Source: Tetrastigma voinierianum
Taxonomy: Eukaryota > Streptophyta > Magnoliopsida > Vitales > Vitaceae
Length of the DNA: 64,000 nucleotides
Reading direction: 5' to 3'
NCBI GenBank assembly: GCA_016808115.1
Contig: JAEQBH010000997.1
Location: 1 to 64,000 of the forward strand
Position 1 is the stretch's first letter. Every line of letters starts with the position of its first letter. Positions 11,513 to 23,400 of this stretch are shown piece by piece. The position numbers were made by a program, and so were the translations under genes. Below the pieces are notes generated by a model. That model was not told the DNA's origin. It saw nothing but the letters and a program-made list of their open reading frames with translations, and made no database searches.

Positions 11513-13958
11513 TGATGAGCTTAAAGTCATATATTTTTAATCCATTTTTGTTTGATTTCATCCCGAAGGAATAATTAATATGCGAGAAATATGAAGAAAC
11601 TCATAATTTGGTATTAACGAGGGAGTGTGAAAGAAAGAAGAAAAAGCGAGAAAAAGTAGGCAATTGGTGGAGTAAAGAAATCACGAGAAAATAGCAGCGG
11701 GCATAAATGAAACAATTGTTAACTAATGTGCGGTTTTGGGCTTGCATAGTCCGATTATGCGGTCGACATCGGAAAATTGAAGGAAATTTGATGGGTGGCA
11801 GCGGGGATCACAAGTTAGTCGGTGAGGACTAACGGGCTTAGGAATGATGTCGACGGCGTGGGATGTCGACAAGGTTGATGTCGCTAGGATGGAAGTGCTG
11901 ACGAGAGAAGCGCCTTGAAGGCGCCAACGAGGGTTTGAAAAGATGAAACTATTGTGACTTAATTTGTAGTAGCGACGGAAGGGGGCGTGTGACACCAAAA
12001 GCACCGGTTGAAGCTTTCCAGAGAACATATAGTTGATGTCGCGACAACTTGATTGAGGTCGCGACAGCCGGGAGCATTTCCGATTAAAAACATGCGAGAG
12101 ACTTAAGTTGATGTATGACAAGAGATTGATGTAGCGACATAAGAAGACACAGTTAAACATGCACGTGAAGGCTTAAGTTGATGTAAGCGACGAGAGATTG
12201 ATGTAGCGACATAAGAGAAGTTTACGATTGAAAATTTGTAAAGACGCGAAAAATTTGATATGCGCTGACGAGAGATTGATGTCGCGACGCCGAGGCTGGC
12301 TCCGATTAAGAGGCTGCGAGATTAAGTTGATATGCGACAAAGTTGATGTGAGGCATAAGATGCCATAAAAGGGGGAGAAGAAACAAAGGGGGAATGTCGG
12401 GACTTGTTGATAAATCTTTTAAAGTGTCAAACTAACTGATGTCGCGACAAGGGATTTGAGGTACTTGACACGAAACGATGTTTATGGGCGATCCTTGAAA
12501 TCCACAAAAAGAATTCATTGGAATTAGGAGCCAGAAACCGCATAAATAGCGGCTACCGGGGAGAAAAGCTGATGGTGGCGACGAGAGCGAAAGATCACGG
12601 GTAGCCCGAGAGCTTCATTTTATTTTTCTTTTCTTTTTCTTTTCTTTTATTTTCTTTTTACATTTCCGTCGTGTTATAGATTAGATTGACACTGTTTTCT
12701 TTGTTTGTTTTATTTTCGGATACGGGATATTTTCGTTTTGAAGCGAGAAGCTGAATACGAGAATTCCATTCTTTTCAAATTACTACGGAATGTTTTGAAG
12801 GATTCGGACAAATTTAAGATTAGACTTGGGTTTCAGGTGCGATTGTTCTTATGATCGAGAAGAATCTTTATGTTGTGTAATTCGATTAATTGAGAAACTC
12901 ATTTATTAGAGTGAATGCTATGGTATAATTTATCTTCCGTAGTTGTTTCCAACGGCATGGTGGGTTTATGAATTTACTTCTGGTTTTGGTTTTAATGTGT
13001 TTGATCTGATTATCAGTTTCTTATACCCGTCTTAAGATTTGTTTCATTGCTCTGATTTCAAGGAGGCCCTCTGCGTGACACAGAGAAGGCATTCCTGAGA
13101 GTTATGAACATTTCTTTGATGGTATATTAACCTGCTATTAGAGATCTACTGAGCTTTGTAAGTTTACTCAGATAAATCCTCTTCACTTGAAATCAAGAAT
13201 AGGTTGAATGAGTTATCAATTTAAACAAGCAGAGAGTTCACCTCCAATTCAAATAGTGAAATGATCCCGTGTTGGCGAGATCTAATCAAGGAGAGGGTGA
13301 TCTAATTAATTTTGAGGAAGAGCAACCAGGGAAGTTGTATATCCTTGTGTAGATGGCAGGGCTAAGGTTTACGATCCATAAAATGGGTATGAAGTATTTA
13401 CGAAAAATACCGGGTGAAGTCCCAGATTAAAAGTAATCATCTAATTTGTCTTGAAAGAATCGGGAAAATTAGATAATGTTTATGGAGTGTGGAGAGATCC
13501 AACTGTATTGCTAAATGCCTTGGACAGATTTTAAAACCTGAAATACACAAGAAATTTTATCAGCGTTAACTACAGGAATTGATACTTCACAATAGCAGTA
13601 TTCTTGATGTGTCCTCTAAAAGATAACTATCCAGTTTCCATTTATTTTCTTAACCATTCATTATTCTTTATTCTTTAGATTCCAGTTTATTAGATTGATC
13701 ATTCTTTTTCATTATACTTGTATATTTAACAGCTTCTTAAGTTGGAACACAATGTCATGTTATAGTCCAAATAGTATGGAGCTTGAGTGGTCGGGGGTAG
13801 TTGATCTAAATTCTTGAGATCTCTATGGGATTAAATATCTGGACTTATATCCATTTTATTACTTGTCGACCTGTGCACTTGCAGTATATTAGGCCAAAAC
13901 CAAAATTTAAAATGATTTACTCTAGGAGATTTTTGGTCTATATGTTTTGGTCCTAACA
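11513..13958 (+). repeat. 3' LTR of the Athila-like element (2446 bp)
   Basis: The LTR starts TGATGAGC right after the polypurine tract and ends TAACA at the position matching the left LTR end. A TATA-like ATAAATAG is at 12542-12549. The U3 part holds a tandem array with paired CpG palindromes (12032-12365). A T/C-rich block at 12615-12680 follows the TATA-like site. Similarity to 1-1716 is high in patches, with many 1-5 base indels. Confidence 0.9.
12032..12365 (+). repeat. Tandem repeat (about 75 bp unit) with paired TGTCGCGACA palindromes
   Basis: About four and a half units begin with TTGATGTCGCGAC or a decayed form. Most have a second copy of the palindrome about 22 bases later, then GATTAAAAACATGCGAGA-like spacer sequence. 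The left LTR holds at least two units (about 27-130). The palindrome is its own reverse complement and contains two CpG sites. Confidence 0.75.
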
Positions 13959-14702
13959 ACCGGGGACGATCGCTCTGCCCGATAGGAAAAAGGGGGGCAT
14001 TGTGAGTACCATGGGCCCGGGCCTAGTGCCTATAGCGGTCGGCCCGGCCAGAAACCACGATGGGACCAGGCCCAAGCCCGACCGACCCGGGAACACCAGT
14101 TGATCCGTCGAGGCGCTGATAGGACCGAGCCAGTAGGCCAGCCCGGAAAAGCGGGGCGATCTCGTCGGGGTGCCCGATGGGACAGGGGCCCAAAGCGGCC
14201 GGCGGGGGCGCCCTGGTCGATCCTCCGTCCGGTGCGGCGCCTCTCATTCGGATGCCTCTTCATCAGGATGCTTCCTTCCCGATCGGCAACTTCACGAGCA
14301 ATTGCGATGACTCTTCCATGATATAAATATAAGTTCTCCCACAGCAGGTCCCACCTCCAGCGAATAGGAAGGCACTTTCTCGGTAGCCTGTCGGGATGGC
14401 GATTTACATAAAAATAAGAAACGAGTCATCATTTTAAAATAAGAGCCACCTTCCCTACCTTTAGGGAAGAATAAATCCACTCTCTGGGAAAGTTGGTCAC
14501 CTCTCTCATAAAGAAACAAATCACACTTGAATAAGATGATTCTTGATTGAGATTAATGTTGTTCTAGCCCTCAGTCTTGAAAAAACTAACTTTGCTATCG
14601 GAGGGGCGACAGAATACCACCGTCGCCTTCTTGTTTGTTTTGCAGGTTGTGGTCAGTTGGTAGATGCCAAACAGTCCATTGATACGAGGTCGGGGCCTGA
14701 CA
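13959..14702 (+). mobile_element. 3' end of a GC-rich gypsy-like element with LTR (14001-14702)
   Basis: A polypurine-like AAAAAGGGGGG at 13987-13997 precedes a TGTGAG start at 14001. The stretch ends CCTGACA at 14702, giving a TG...CA segment of about 702 bp. It contains TATAAATA at 14322-14329. A GGAGGGGCGACAG phrase near 14600 followed by TTTGTTTTGCAGG resembles the U5 part of Tat-type LTRs (from memory). The 14000-14280 part is strongly GC-rich, unlike the flanks. No gag or pol is left, since the Athila-like element abuts it on the left. Lineage assignment is tentative. Confidence 0.5.
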
Positions 14703-15628
14703 TCTCGTCTTTCGAAAAGACGATTTCAACTATTCTTTTCATATATATTTTTTTAAATCTTTGCAACAACTTTTTTTATAATTTAATAATAAATTATTAT
14801 ATTATAATTCAATGATAAAATTATTATAAATATGTTGATGTTAATATGAATTGAATTTATGATTAAAATTATTTGTTAAAAAAGTATTATTTTAAATTAT
14901 TTAAAAAAATTATTATTTTAAATTATCTTTTGAAAAAAATTTTAAATTATAGTTATTATTATAAATATATTTTTATCTTTATCTTAATATTTTAATAATT
15001 TAATGATACATCATTTTCTTACTTATTAAAAAATAAAAAATATATAAATATAATAATTTTAAATATATATATTTATATATGTATTATAAATTAATTTATT
15101 TTCTTATATAATTTTAGTATATAAAATAATTATAGAAATTATGATATACTATTTATAAACAATATTTTAAAAATATACCTTATTTAATATTAAAAAAATA
15201 TTATTTATCAAATGATATATTAATATAAAAAAATATGGATATTTTGATCGTTATCTCTTATTATTATTTTTACTTCCCGATTTTTTTCTACTTCCGATTA
15301 AGAAACAACTATTATAAAAAAAAAAACTTATTTTTAATAAATAATTATATGTAATAAATAATTATGTTTTTATTTTTAATTTTTTGAATATACAAACTCT
15401 TAAATACTATTTTAATTAAAATTTAACTATTACACTTTTTATTTATTAAATAATAAAATAATTTTATTATTTAATAAATGATTTTTTAATAAAAATTTGA
15501 ACTTTAATAGATAAGATTTTAACATCGATCAATGCAATCAATTTATATTATAATTTGGGCTATAAAAATTCTAAAATAAAAAGGCCAAATAACTTATCTA
15601 TATAAATAAATTAACAAACCAATATATG
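14700..15628 (+). repeat. MULE left terminal inverted repeat
   Basis: A very A/T-rich arm starts with ACATCTCGTCTTT and one palindromic GTCTTTCGAAAAGAC. It carries the landmark phrases TTTGCAACAAC (about 14762) and ATGATACATCATTTT (about 15004). Both recur inverted in the right arm (48408 and 40047). Similarity stops at about 15628 on this side and at about 25296 on the other. Confidence 0.82.
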
Positions 15629-16640
15629 TTGCATATAAAAATTTATCTTTATATTTAAAAAAAAATCTTTATCTTTTATTATTTTTTAGTGACATATCCT
15701 TCACATTATTTTTATTATAAAAGTATGTCCAACAAATTTTAAAATAAATATATAATATATTTATAATGATATATAAATGCTTATAAAGGAATGTATTACA
15801 AAACGACACTAATTTTATTTGATAAATTCAATATATATAGTATAAGTATAGTTATCATGATAAATTATTTATAAATAATCATATTTATAAAAAATATATA
15901 TTTGGTATTTTTTTTGACAACTATATATTTATATTTAGTATTTGATATTAAAATTATATTAATTTGTAAATTTTATCTCTTAAAATTTTTATTGTTTCTC
16001 TCTTCGATTTATATTTTTAAAAATTACTTACGTAGTTTATAAAATAAAAATTTAATTAATTTTATTATTATTATTATTTTACAAAATTTAATTATTTATT
16101 ATTTTTGAATTCCATTAAATTGAATGTTTGTAAGTGAAAGAATTTAAAACTTTGAGAGAATCAATTTTTTTTTATTATTAAAATTTTAATGAAGTCTGAC
16201 AATACCTTATCCTCACCGTCTCCCTAAAGAACTCCTCAGCTCCCTTCATAGCCTAGTCTAACCAGTGCAACACTTCACATCATCTCTCACCCACTTCATT
16301 TTCTCTTCTTTAGATCTTTTTGTCTCCCATTTTCTCCCAAGTCCAAGACTACTCTTCTTCTTCCATTCTCTGCAATTTCTATCATCTTTCCATTTTCTTT
16401 AAACTTCATCTTTTTTACATTTCTAGAGAGCAACATAACATATCATAAGTATTTTTTACTTTAGTTTTTATTTAAGTTAATTTATAATGTATTATTTTTA
16501 TTTTTATCTCAAAAAAATAGAATTTTATTTTTTCTCTATTCTTGTTCCATATATCTGTTTACCATATCTATTTTTATCCGTTTATCACATTCAACCGATA
16601 TTCAGACTAGATGAAAAAACCATTTCATAAAAAATTACCC
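15629..16640. other. MULE 5' internal noncoding region
   Basis: A/T-rich to about 16195, then a C/T-rich, more balanced block (16200-16440) that looks like a plant 5' untranslated leader, then A/T-rich again. It lies between the left arm and the pararetrovirus fragment, so the C/T block could have been the promoter-leader region of the transposase gene. I see no open frame or splice signal that proves this. Confidence 0.4.
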
Positions 16641-16993
16641 TTAAAAAAATTATGATAAAACCTACAATAGTACTACACAATGTAGTTATGGAGGTTTCGC
16701 TTAAACTCCACTCAGAATAACAGAGGTTTCAGTTTCCAATTGCTATACTATTTGAAGTTGAAAATATTTGTTCACGCAAATCGAATAAGAGTTACAACTA
16801 AAACACTAAGTGCAAATATTTTGAATCAAAAGAATGAAGATTAAAATTCGAATAAAATTATTTAACTAAAACTTATAATCTTTAAGAAAGCTCGATCGTG
16901 AAAAGCTTGGTATACAATGAGTTAGCAGACAAGTTTTCTCTCACTTAGTCTCTCCCTTCTCTCCTCAAGCCAAGCCCCGCCAACAGCCAGACA

Positions 16994-17009
16994 TCCTCCT
17001 TATATAGAA
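16994..17009 (-). promoter_or_regulatory. Pararetroviral TATA box
   Basis: The minus strand reads CTATATAAGGAGG. This strong TATA box with its purine follow-on is the usual form of a caulimovirid pregenomic RNA promoter. It lies downstream of the polymerase region, as expected. Transcription would start near 16970. Confidence 0.6.
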
Positions 17010-17453
17010 AATTCGACTTAATTCATAATCCATTAGCACAATTGAGGCTCACACAATGCATCACATGACTCAAAAGAGCTAATCTTATCTCACTGGCAAG
17101 GTATTTAACAAACGAGTCGCCACTTTTCTTCAAGCGGAGATTGCTTTATGAAAAGTATAATGCTGATTTAATCCTAACTTTTGCTTTTTTGATGGCGGAG
17201 ACACCACACATCACACACTTTGCCTAAGGTCTTTGTGTGGAGCAATCTACTAGAGGACCAATTTTTTTTCTCTATCTCTTCCTCAAATCTATCTGCAGGA
17301 GAGTGTAAAAATTTGACTTTGAAGCTGAACTCGTGGCGCTTCTCCGCGAGCACCCGCTAAAACGCTGGATCTCTGCTACCACGAAGATATGAACTGGCAC
17401 ATGTCTTCATTCACAGAGGAAGCTGGGCCGAAATGGCCTCGTCAGGTCCTCCC

Positions 17454-17699
17454 TTATCTCAGCTCGAGTCCGAAATACGAAGTTTGACAATGTCTCAACG
17501 TCATTTGACTTTCGAGACAGCCCCCACGCCACCGCAGAAATAATTCAGAGAGCACTGGGGCCGCGAAGTCGGGCCTGCAAAGGTCGAGACAAGAATGGTA
17601 CATTCGGTTTTCGCTTCGAGGGCTTCTCTTCGCTCGCTGGGTTTCAATCCGATTTGATTGGGATTCAAAAGTTTGGCTTGAGTGCTTTCTAAAGGCCAC
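17454..17699 (-). pseudogene. Open stretch downstream of the pararetroviral polymerase
   Basis: An 81-residue open stretch lies between the polymerase remnant and the TATA box. It shows no motif I recognise. It is rich in Ser, Arg and Glu, and more GC-rich than the surroundings. In this position caulimovirids can have a short terminal ORF or noncoding intergenic DNA. Coding status is doubtful. Confidence 0.25.
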
Positions 17700-18479
17700 T
17701 ATTTGATTTTAATCTAACCAACAACGAGGGAATGCATTGCTGAGAAATGAGGTAACAAAAAGTCCCAACAAAGAGAATCCAAGGATTCTAAACTGAAGCA
17801 CGTAAAAATAAATGAGTAAATATTTCAAAAGAGGGAAGAAGCTTCACCGTTATTGAAATATTCAAAAGATTTATGAATTTTAGGACAAAATATCGTGCCG
17901 CACCTACAAAAAAAGCCACCATTCCCTTAAACCACTCGAAACTTTTTCGTATTTTTTTCATCCCAGCTTAAAACCAGAATGAGAATTTGGCCCGATACAA
18001 AAGTACTGCATTCAAGCATTTTTGTAATCATAAAAATCAAAGGTTCGAGATCAAAATGTTCGTAAATCTTTATGGGTAAAAGGATTTTGATCCCAATCCT
18101 TTTCATTTAAACTCAAAATTTGCATTTAATATGCAATGTCGCTACCTTTGGGTTTTTTGACATGCGAGATTTGTACGGCATCGTATCTACAAGAACAAAC
18201 TCACTTATTTTGCTTAAGATTTCGTTTGAAATAAAATACTTGTCATTTTAAAAAATCTTTTTTGTGATAACAACACCAGAGGCTAATATATGATCAGGCT
18301 TAAGAATCTGGAGCAAAAGCCTAGATTCTTTTGTATGGTATGCAAATTTTTGAGGGTTTGAAGAAGATGGTTGAGGGGTTTTTCCCAATACTTCGAAACA
18401 ATTTGAAGTTTGGGATTTTTGCATTGCATATGAAGCTTTGGTAGGTCTGATAGGTATCCTTGTTTTGCTCATTACTTTC

Positions 18480-19303
18480 TCGTAAAATCCCTCAGAAAGG
18501 AAATCGTAAACATTTGAAGTTCCTTTGATAAATTCAATTTCAAATAAAAATGCATAAAATAGTTTGCCATCTACAAAACAGGTTTGAACTCAAATCTTTA
18601 ATGAGACTTTGTAATATTTCTTTCGTGACTTTTGCAATCAACCCTTAAAAGAAATTTTTATTGAAAACATCACTTTGAAATTTTTGTATGCATAAACAAT
18701 ACTAAAATTTCTTTAACTGCTGAATAATTCAATTAGACCACTCCAAACCCGTAGAAAGAAATCGACAATTGAAATTTTTGTTTTGAAAATCTTGTTTCAA
18801 AATCCCACCATAACCTATATCGAGGCACTGCCTTCTACATAGAAAGGCTTCCTAGTGTAGGATTCCAGACATAAGTTCCTTAACCCGAGATTTGACTTGT
18901 TTGGATAACCTCGTATGTTCATCGTATCAGGAGCACTTTAACCTTGAAGGCTTAATTAAAATCCTAAGATTCGGGGTAAAACCCAATTTCACATAGTCAG
19001 GCTGTTACCTAGAAACCTCAAGTCAGGGTTTTATCCTTAATTTCATCTGGAAATTTGTTAGCAAATTCTATTGCTCTTTGTATAGGTTTAATTTGCCCTT
19101 GATAAATCAAATCCTAAAAACCTAATATTTGTTTGAAACAATTTGATTTTTGTTGCAGAGATTACTAATCCATTTTCTCTGACAATTTTTTGAAAAAATT
19201 TTAAGTGTTTGAAATGTTCTTCTATTGAATTGGAAAATATGAGAACATCATCAATATATACTATGGAAAACCTAGTATATTCATTGAAGATTTCATTCAT
19301 CAT
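18480..19303 (-). pseudogene. Pararetroviral RT/RNase H remnant
   Basis: The first 71 residues (19303-19088) are open and contain the RT catalytic loop YIDDVLIFS followed by EEHFKHL and the NGLVIS stretch typical of caulimovirid RT. Reading on, QRAIEFANKFPDEIKDKT (near 19045) and an RVDCKS run near 18620 correspond to the connection and RNase H regions. Frame changes and stops interrupt these parts. The N-terminal half of RT is missing because the fragment ends at about 19315. It is a dead, ancient copy. Confidence 0.75.
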
Positions 19304-19315
19304 GTTTTATTATTG

Positions 19316-20400
19316 AAAATATAAAAAAATAATATTTAAATAGTTTTCATAGTGATTTAATTATTTTAATAAAATAAAAATCATACTTATATGAGTTAAT
19401 TAAAAATAAGATAATATTATAAAAGTAATAATATATTTTATTATATAGTCTTTAACAATTTAAAAACAATTGCTATTTAAATAAAATTTAATTTTATAAA
19501 AATATTTAAAAAGTAAAATTTATTTTTAACGTTTTGACTATTTTAGCCCATTTTGATTCTGAATAGTACCACCTAGGGCCTGTCAATGACCAAACATCGA
19601 CTGAATAAAATTAGGTCTAATAGCCTATGAGCTTCATTAGGCTAAGTCGGCCCAAATTCCTACTCTAGTCGACTTTGGTCGGTTAATCAAGCATAGGAAA
19701 ATTTTCCATTCCTGTGCCTCCCAATTCAATGAATGATCACTTATAGCATGCAAGATACAATTTTTTATATTATTATCAATGATGATCATAATGTTTATTA
19801 ATAATTAAAACTTCCAAGTTGTCTTTTTTAATAGATGGAATTCTAGGAGTAGATTGGCGGACTCTAAGGTAAAATCGTCTAAGGTCATAATTGCTTGGCC
19901 TAAAGCTAGATGAGGCTAGTCGTTTGGATCTTCCGCAGCAATTAGGTTTTTTGGAACATCATGCTAGACATCGACAGTGGAGAGAAAGAAATAGTCTTAA
20001 ATTTCCTTTATTTAGATTTCGAGTACCAAGAAAAATAAAGAAAACAAAGGGTATTACATTTTTTTGTTCACAGAAATATTTCTTCAAAACTCAAATTTGA
20101 ATTAAACGATATCTAGAAAGAAAATTAGGAGTTGACATAGAGAATTTTCAGGCTGATGTAGAAACCCATTACAGTTTTGCAAGATACATATTTGTTATAT
20201 CATTTATCAATGATGATCATAATGTTTGTTAATAATAGAAATTTCTTGCTGTTTTTTAATAGGTTTGGCAATGGCTAATAACACCACAAATATGTTTATA
20301 TTAATGCAGAAATGATTGATTGTGAATTTGGGGCGTATATTTGATATTCTATTCCTTTCCAATGAAATGGGCGTATAATTTTATGTCTCTGGCTACTTGA
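19316..20400 (+). other. MULE internal spacer with a duplicated intron-exon border segment
   Basis: A/T-rich to 19540, then mixed. The segment 19751-19835 is repeated at 20180-20265, each with ATCAATGATGATCATAATGTTT and ending in a poly-T tract and AATAG, like an intron 3' end. The stretch between (19836-20160) has a 69-residue open frame without a recognised domain. It may be a duplicated early exon of the transposase gene. Confidence 0.4.
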
Positions 20401-23400
20401 GATGATGGTGACGTGAGCATAATGTTTGATGTTGTTGCACAATCTCCTCCTCCAAATACCATCAAAATGTATTGTCAAACTTCTTCAAGAGATCATGATG
20501 ATATGCTAAGTGGCTTTACTGCCCTAGTGCATATTGAAGCTATAGGTCCAAGTCAACAAAGGGTTGAAGAAAACACCTCTTCTCCTATGAGTTTTCAAAG
20601 TTATGATAATGAAATAACCCAAGTATGGAGTCGAAATGCAGGGAATGATTGAACCAATTATGATGACAACGAAAATTTTAAGGATATCTTACCACAATGA
20701 TGATGATAATGTGGAGTTACATTTAAGATGATGCGGCCATTGTTCTGTGAGTGAACATGTTCCCCCATTATTCGTCACCAATTGGAATTGGGATGTACTA
20801 ACTCATATTGCATCATGATTTCACACAACACGCACCGATTATGGAATGAAAGAGATTAATTATTTAAGGGTTTGAGATTGGAGACTTACAATATACTGTT
20901 AAGCGTTATTCCATAAATAGAAATCAACATTTGATTGTTGTTGAATCAGAGCCATATATGTGGGCAATGAAGTGTAAAAAGTGGTCTGAGAGTTGTAATT
21001 GGCGGCTTCATGCATGTCGTCGTAAGACTCATGGTTTATTTGAGATAATAAAGTACATAGGTCCTCACACTTGTGTTTATCCTAAACTATCATAAGACCA
21101 CTCACAATAGGGCTCCATCATTGCACGCTAAATTAAATATGACAAAGTGATCACACTAATTCTCACTTTGCATTGCATCAAATAATGAAAGATAAATTTG
21201 GTTATAATGTTCATTACAAGAGGATTTGGGAAGCAAAGAGAAAAGCGATCATCAGGATATATGGTGAATGAGATGAATCTTACTAAGCTTTACAAGATTG
21301 GTCAGATATTACAAACTAACTAACCCTTTGACTAAGGGTTGTTTGGAAGATCGTGATTAGCAATCCACAAGAAACAATGCTTCATAATGCGGTGTTTCAG
21401 TTTTCTGGGCATGTTGAAGGATTGCCATTGTAGACCAATAATCTAAATAGATGGAACTTTCCTATATGGAAAATACATGGGGAAACTTTTGATTGCAACA
21501 TCAATCAATGCTAATGGTCATATATTCCCCCCTGCATTTGCAGTAGTTGAGGAGGAATCAATGGATAGTTGGTCTTGGTTTCTTTATGCATTAAGAAGTG
21601 AAGTCACACAAAGGGAAGACATATGTCTTATTTCTGATCGTCATGCAAAAATAGAATTTGCTGTTAGAAATCCTAATGTTGGATGGACCCCACCTTATGC
21701 ACATCATCAATATTGCCTTAGGCATGTGGCAAGAAACTTCAATGATAAATATAGAAATAAGATGTTAAAAAACTTGGTGTATAGAGCTGGAGCTCAACAT
21801 CAACCACGAAAGTATGAGTCTTGTATGAATGAGTTAAAACAGTCAGGCGAAAAGTGCTTAGAATTGTTTCCAAGTTGACATGAAGAAATGGACTGGGCAC
21901 ATGATGGAGGATATCGATATGGCGACAACCACAAATATTACTGAATGCGTATAAATGATATGAGGCTAGATGTTACCTATCACTGCTCTTGTTCGATTAA
22001 CTTTTTATCATTGTGTTTCTTATTTTGAAACTCATCGAGCAGAAATGCAAAGTTGAATTGCAAATGGAGATGTATACACTTCTTATGCCATTAACAAAAT
22101 AACAAAGTATTAGGCAAGGGCTAGTGGACACACTGTCACAAGCTTTCATTGTCTAGATGAGATATTCGGGCGACAACGTTCCTCACAGTCATATGGATAA
22201 AGTGAAATAATATGTGCTGTGAAGATAGCTGAACATGCACTTGTAACAAATGGGAATCATTTCCGTATCCTATGTTCATACGTACAATATTTATAAGTGC
22301 ATGTCTAAGGATTATGATTGCAATTTGTTGATAAAACACATAGATGGATGTTTATTAAGCTGTTGTTGTGCACCAAAATTCAATCCTATTCCACACCAGC
22401 TATTGGCCTATCTAATTTTTTTCGATTGTTCATCCTAATCAATTCTATTACGTGATGCAGGGAACACCAAGGTCATCAAGAATTAGAACGAAATGATCGA
22501 GAGAACTGGCGCCAAAGTTTAGATAAATTTTGCAACAAGAGGGTCACAATAGTCGTAAATGTCCTAAGAGAGGGCAATCTTCAAAATACCAACTTCACGA
22601 GATTGTAAATTTTAAATAAAATTTACTACAGGCTGAATTTTATTTATAACATCATCACTCTGCTGATATATTTTCAATAATGTCATTTCAATATGATGTA
22701 CAATCAATAAAATTATTTATGATGCAGGAATTACAATCATCATGGATCCAGACTCTAGATTCTTCTGCTTTTATATAATTAAGAAAACATTGTTTCTACT
22801 CATATAAGTGTGAACAAGACTAGAAAGCTTCATTGTCGCCTCAGGAAGCCAGCTTTGTATTTGCGGTTTTAGATGCCATTGCATTATTCCATATATGTAG
22901 AAAGTCGGGTTTCTATGGTGCTGCTAAATTAGGTTTCATTTCATCGAATGACATCTATTACAACACTTATAGAGAGATGAATCGAGACCTACATACTTTC
23001 CATGTATCTCATAAGGAGAATGTACCATTACACTTCGTGATGTTGCGTATTTTCGGGCTTACCGATCGATGGTGTTTCCGCAGCGGTAGCAATATGTTCG
23101 ATTGAGAGAGTTATGCTATACATTGTTAGAGTAGTACCCGAAGACACATATCCGACAAAGACTGCTGGAGTTGGTTGTCGAGGTTTTTCTTTATTAGAAC
23201 CCCGATGTCGATGTGGAACTGCAGACTCCAGATGTTGCATTCATGTTACGCTTGATGGAGGTTTTCTTGCAGGCTTAACTGGTCAATGTGGTGCATCTAA
23301 TGCTTTTAAGCAATTACTTGGAAGATTTTAGAGTATCCGGTACTTATAGTCAGGGGTAGTGCTTATCTTAGCTCACATATCGAGATGTGTCGAAAGCATT

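Larger units (their letters stand above)
1..13958 (+). mobile_element. Athila-like Ty3/gypsy retrotransposon, 5' end cut by window
   Basis: The outer parts are two copies of one LTR: 1-1716 aligns along its length with about 12228-13958. Just inside the left copy is a primer-binding site, and just before the right copy is a polypurine tract, so orientation is plus. In between, in order, are remnants of gag, protease, RT, RNase H and integrase, then an envelope-position ORF and a long 3' untranslated region. Gene order and peptide style fit the Athila lineage. All coding regions are broken by frameshifts and stops, so the copy is non-autonomous today. The target duplication cannot be tested because the left end lies outside the window. 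Confidence 0.9.
16640..19315 (-). mobile_element. Endogenous pararetrovirus (Caulimoviridae-like) fragment
   Basis: On the minus strand the segment holds the end of an RT domain, an RNase H region and a downstream region ending in a strong TATA box (16999-17007). This matches the order at the 3' end of a caulimovirid genome: polymerase, then intergenic promoter. The residue style is closest to petuvirus/florendovirus-type endogenous sequences. No LTRs flank it. Capsid, movement and protease parts are absent. Both borders lie in A/T-rich DNA and are approximate. The fragment sits inside the MULE. It is broken by stops and shifts and cannot encode a functional polymerase. Confidence 0.72.

Noticed and set aside
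11723..12160. 145-residue minus-strand open frame
   Set aside because: It is antisense to the LTR repeat array, which keeps frames open by periodicity; no domain is visible.
14023..14321. Overlapping GC-rich open frames on both strands
   Set aside because: High GC removes stop codons by chance; the stretch lies inside an LTR-like segment and shows no family motif.
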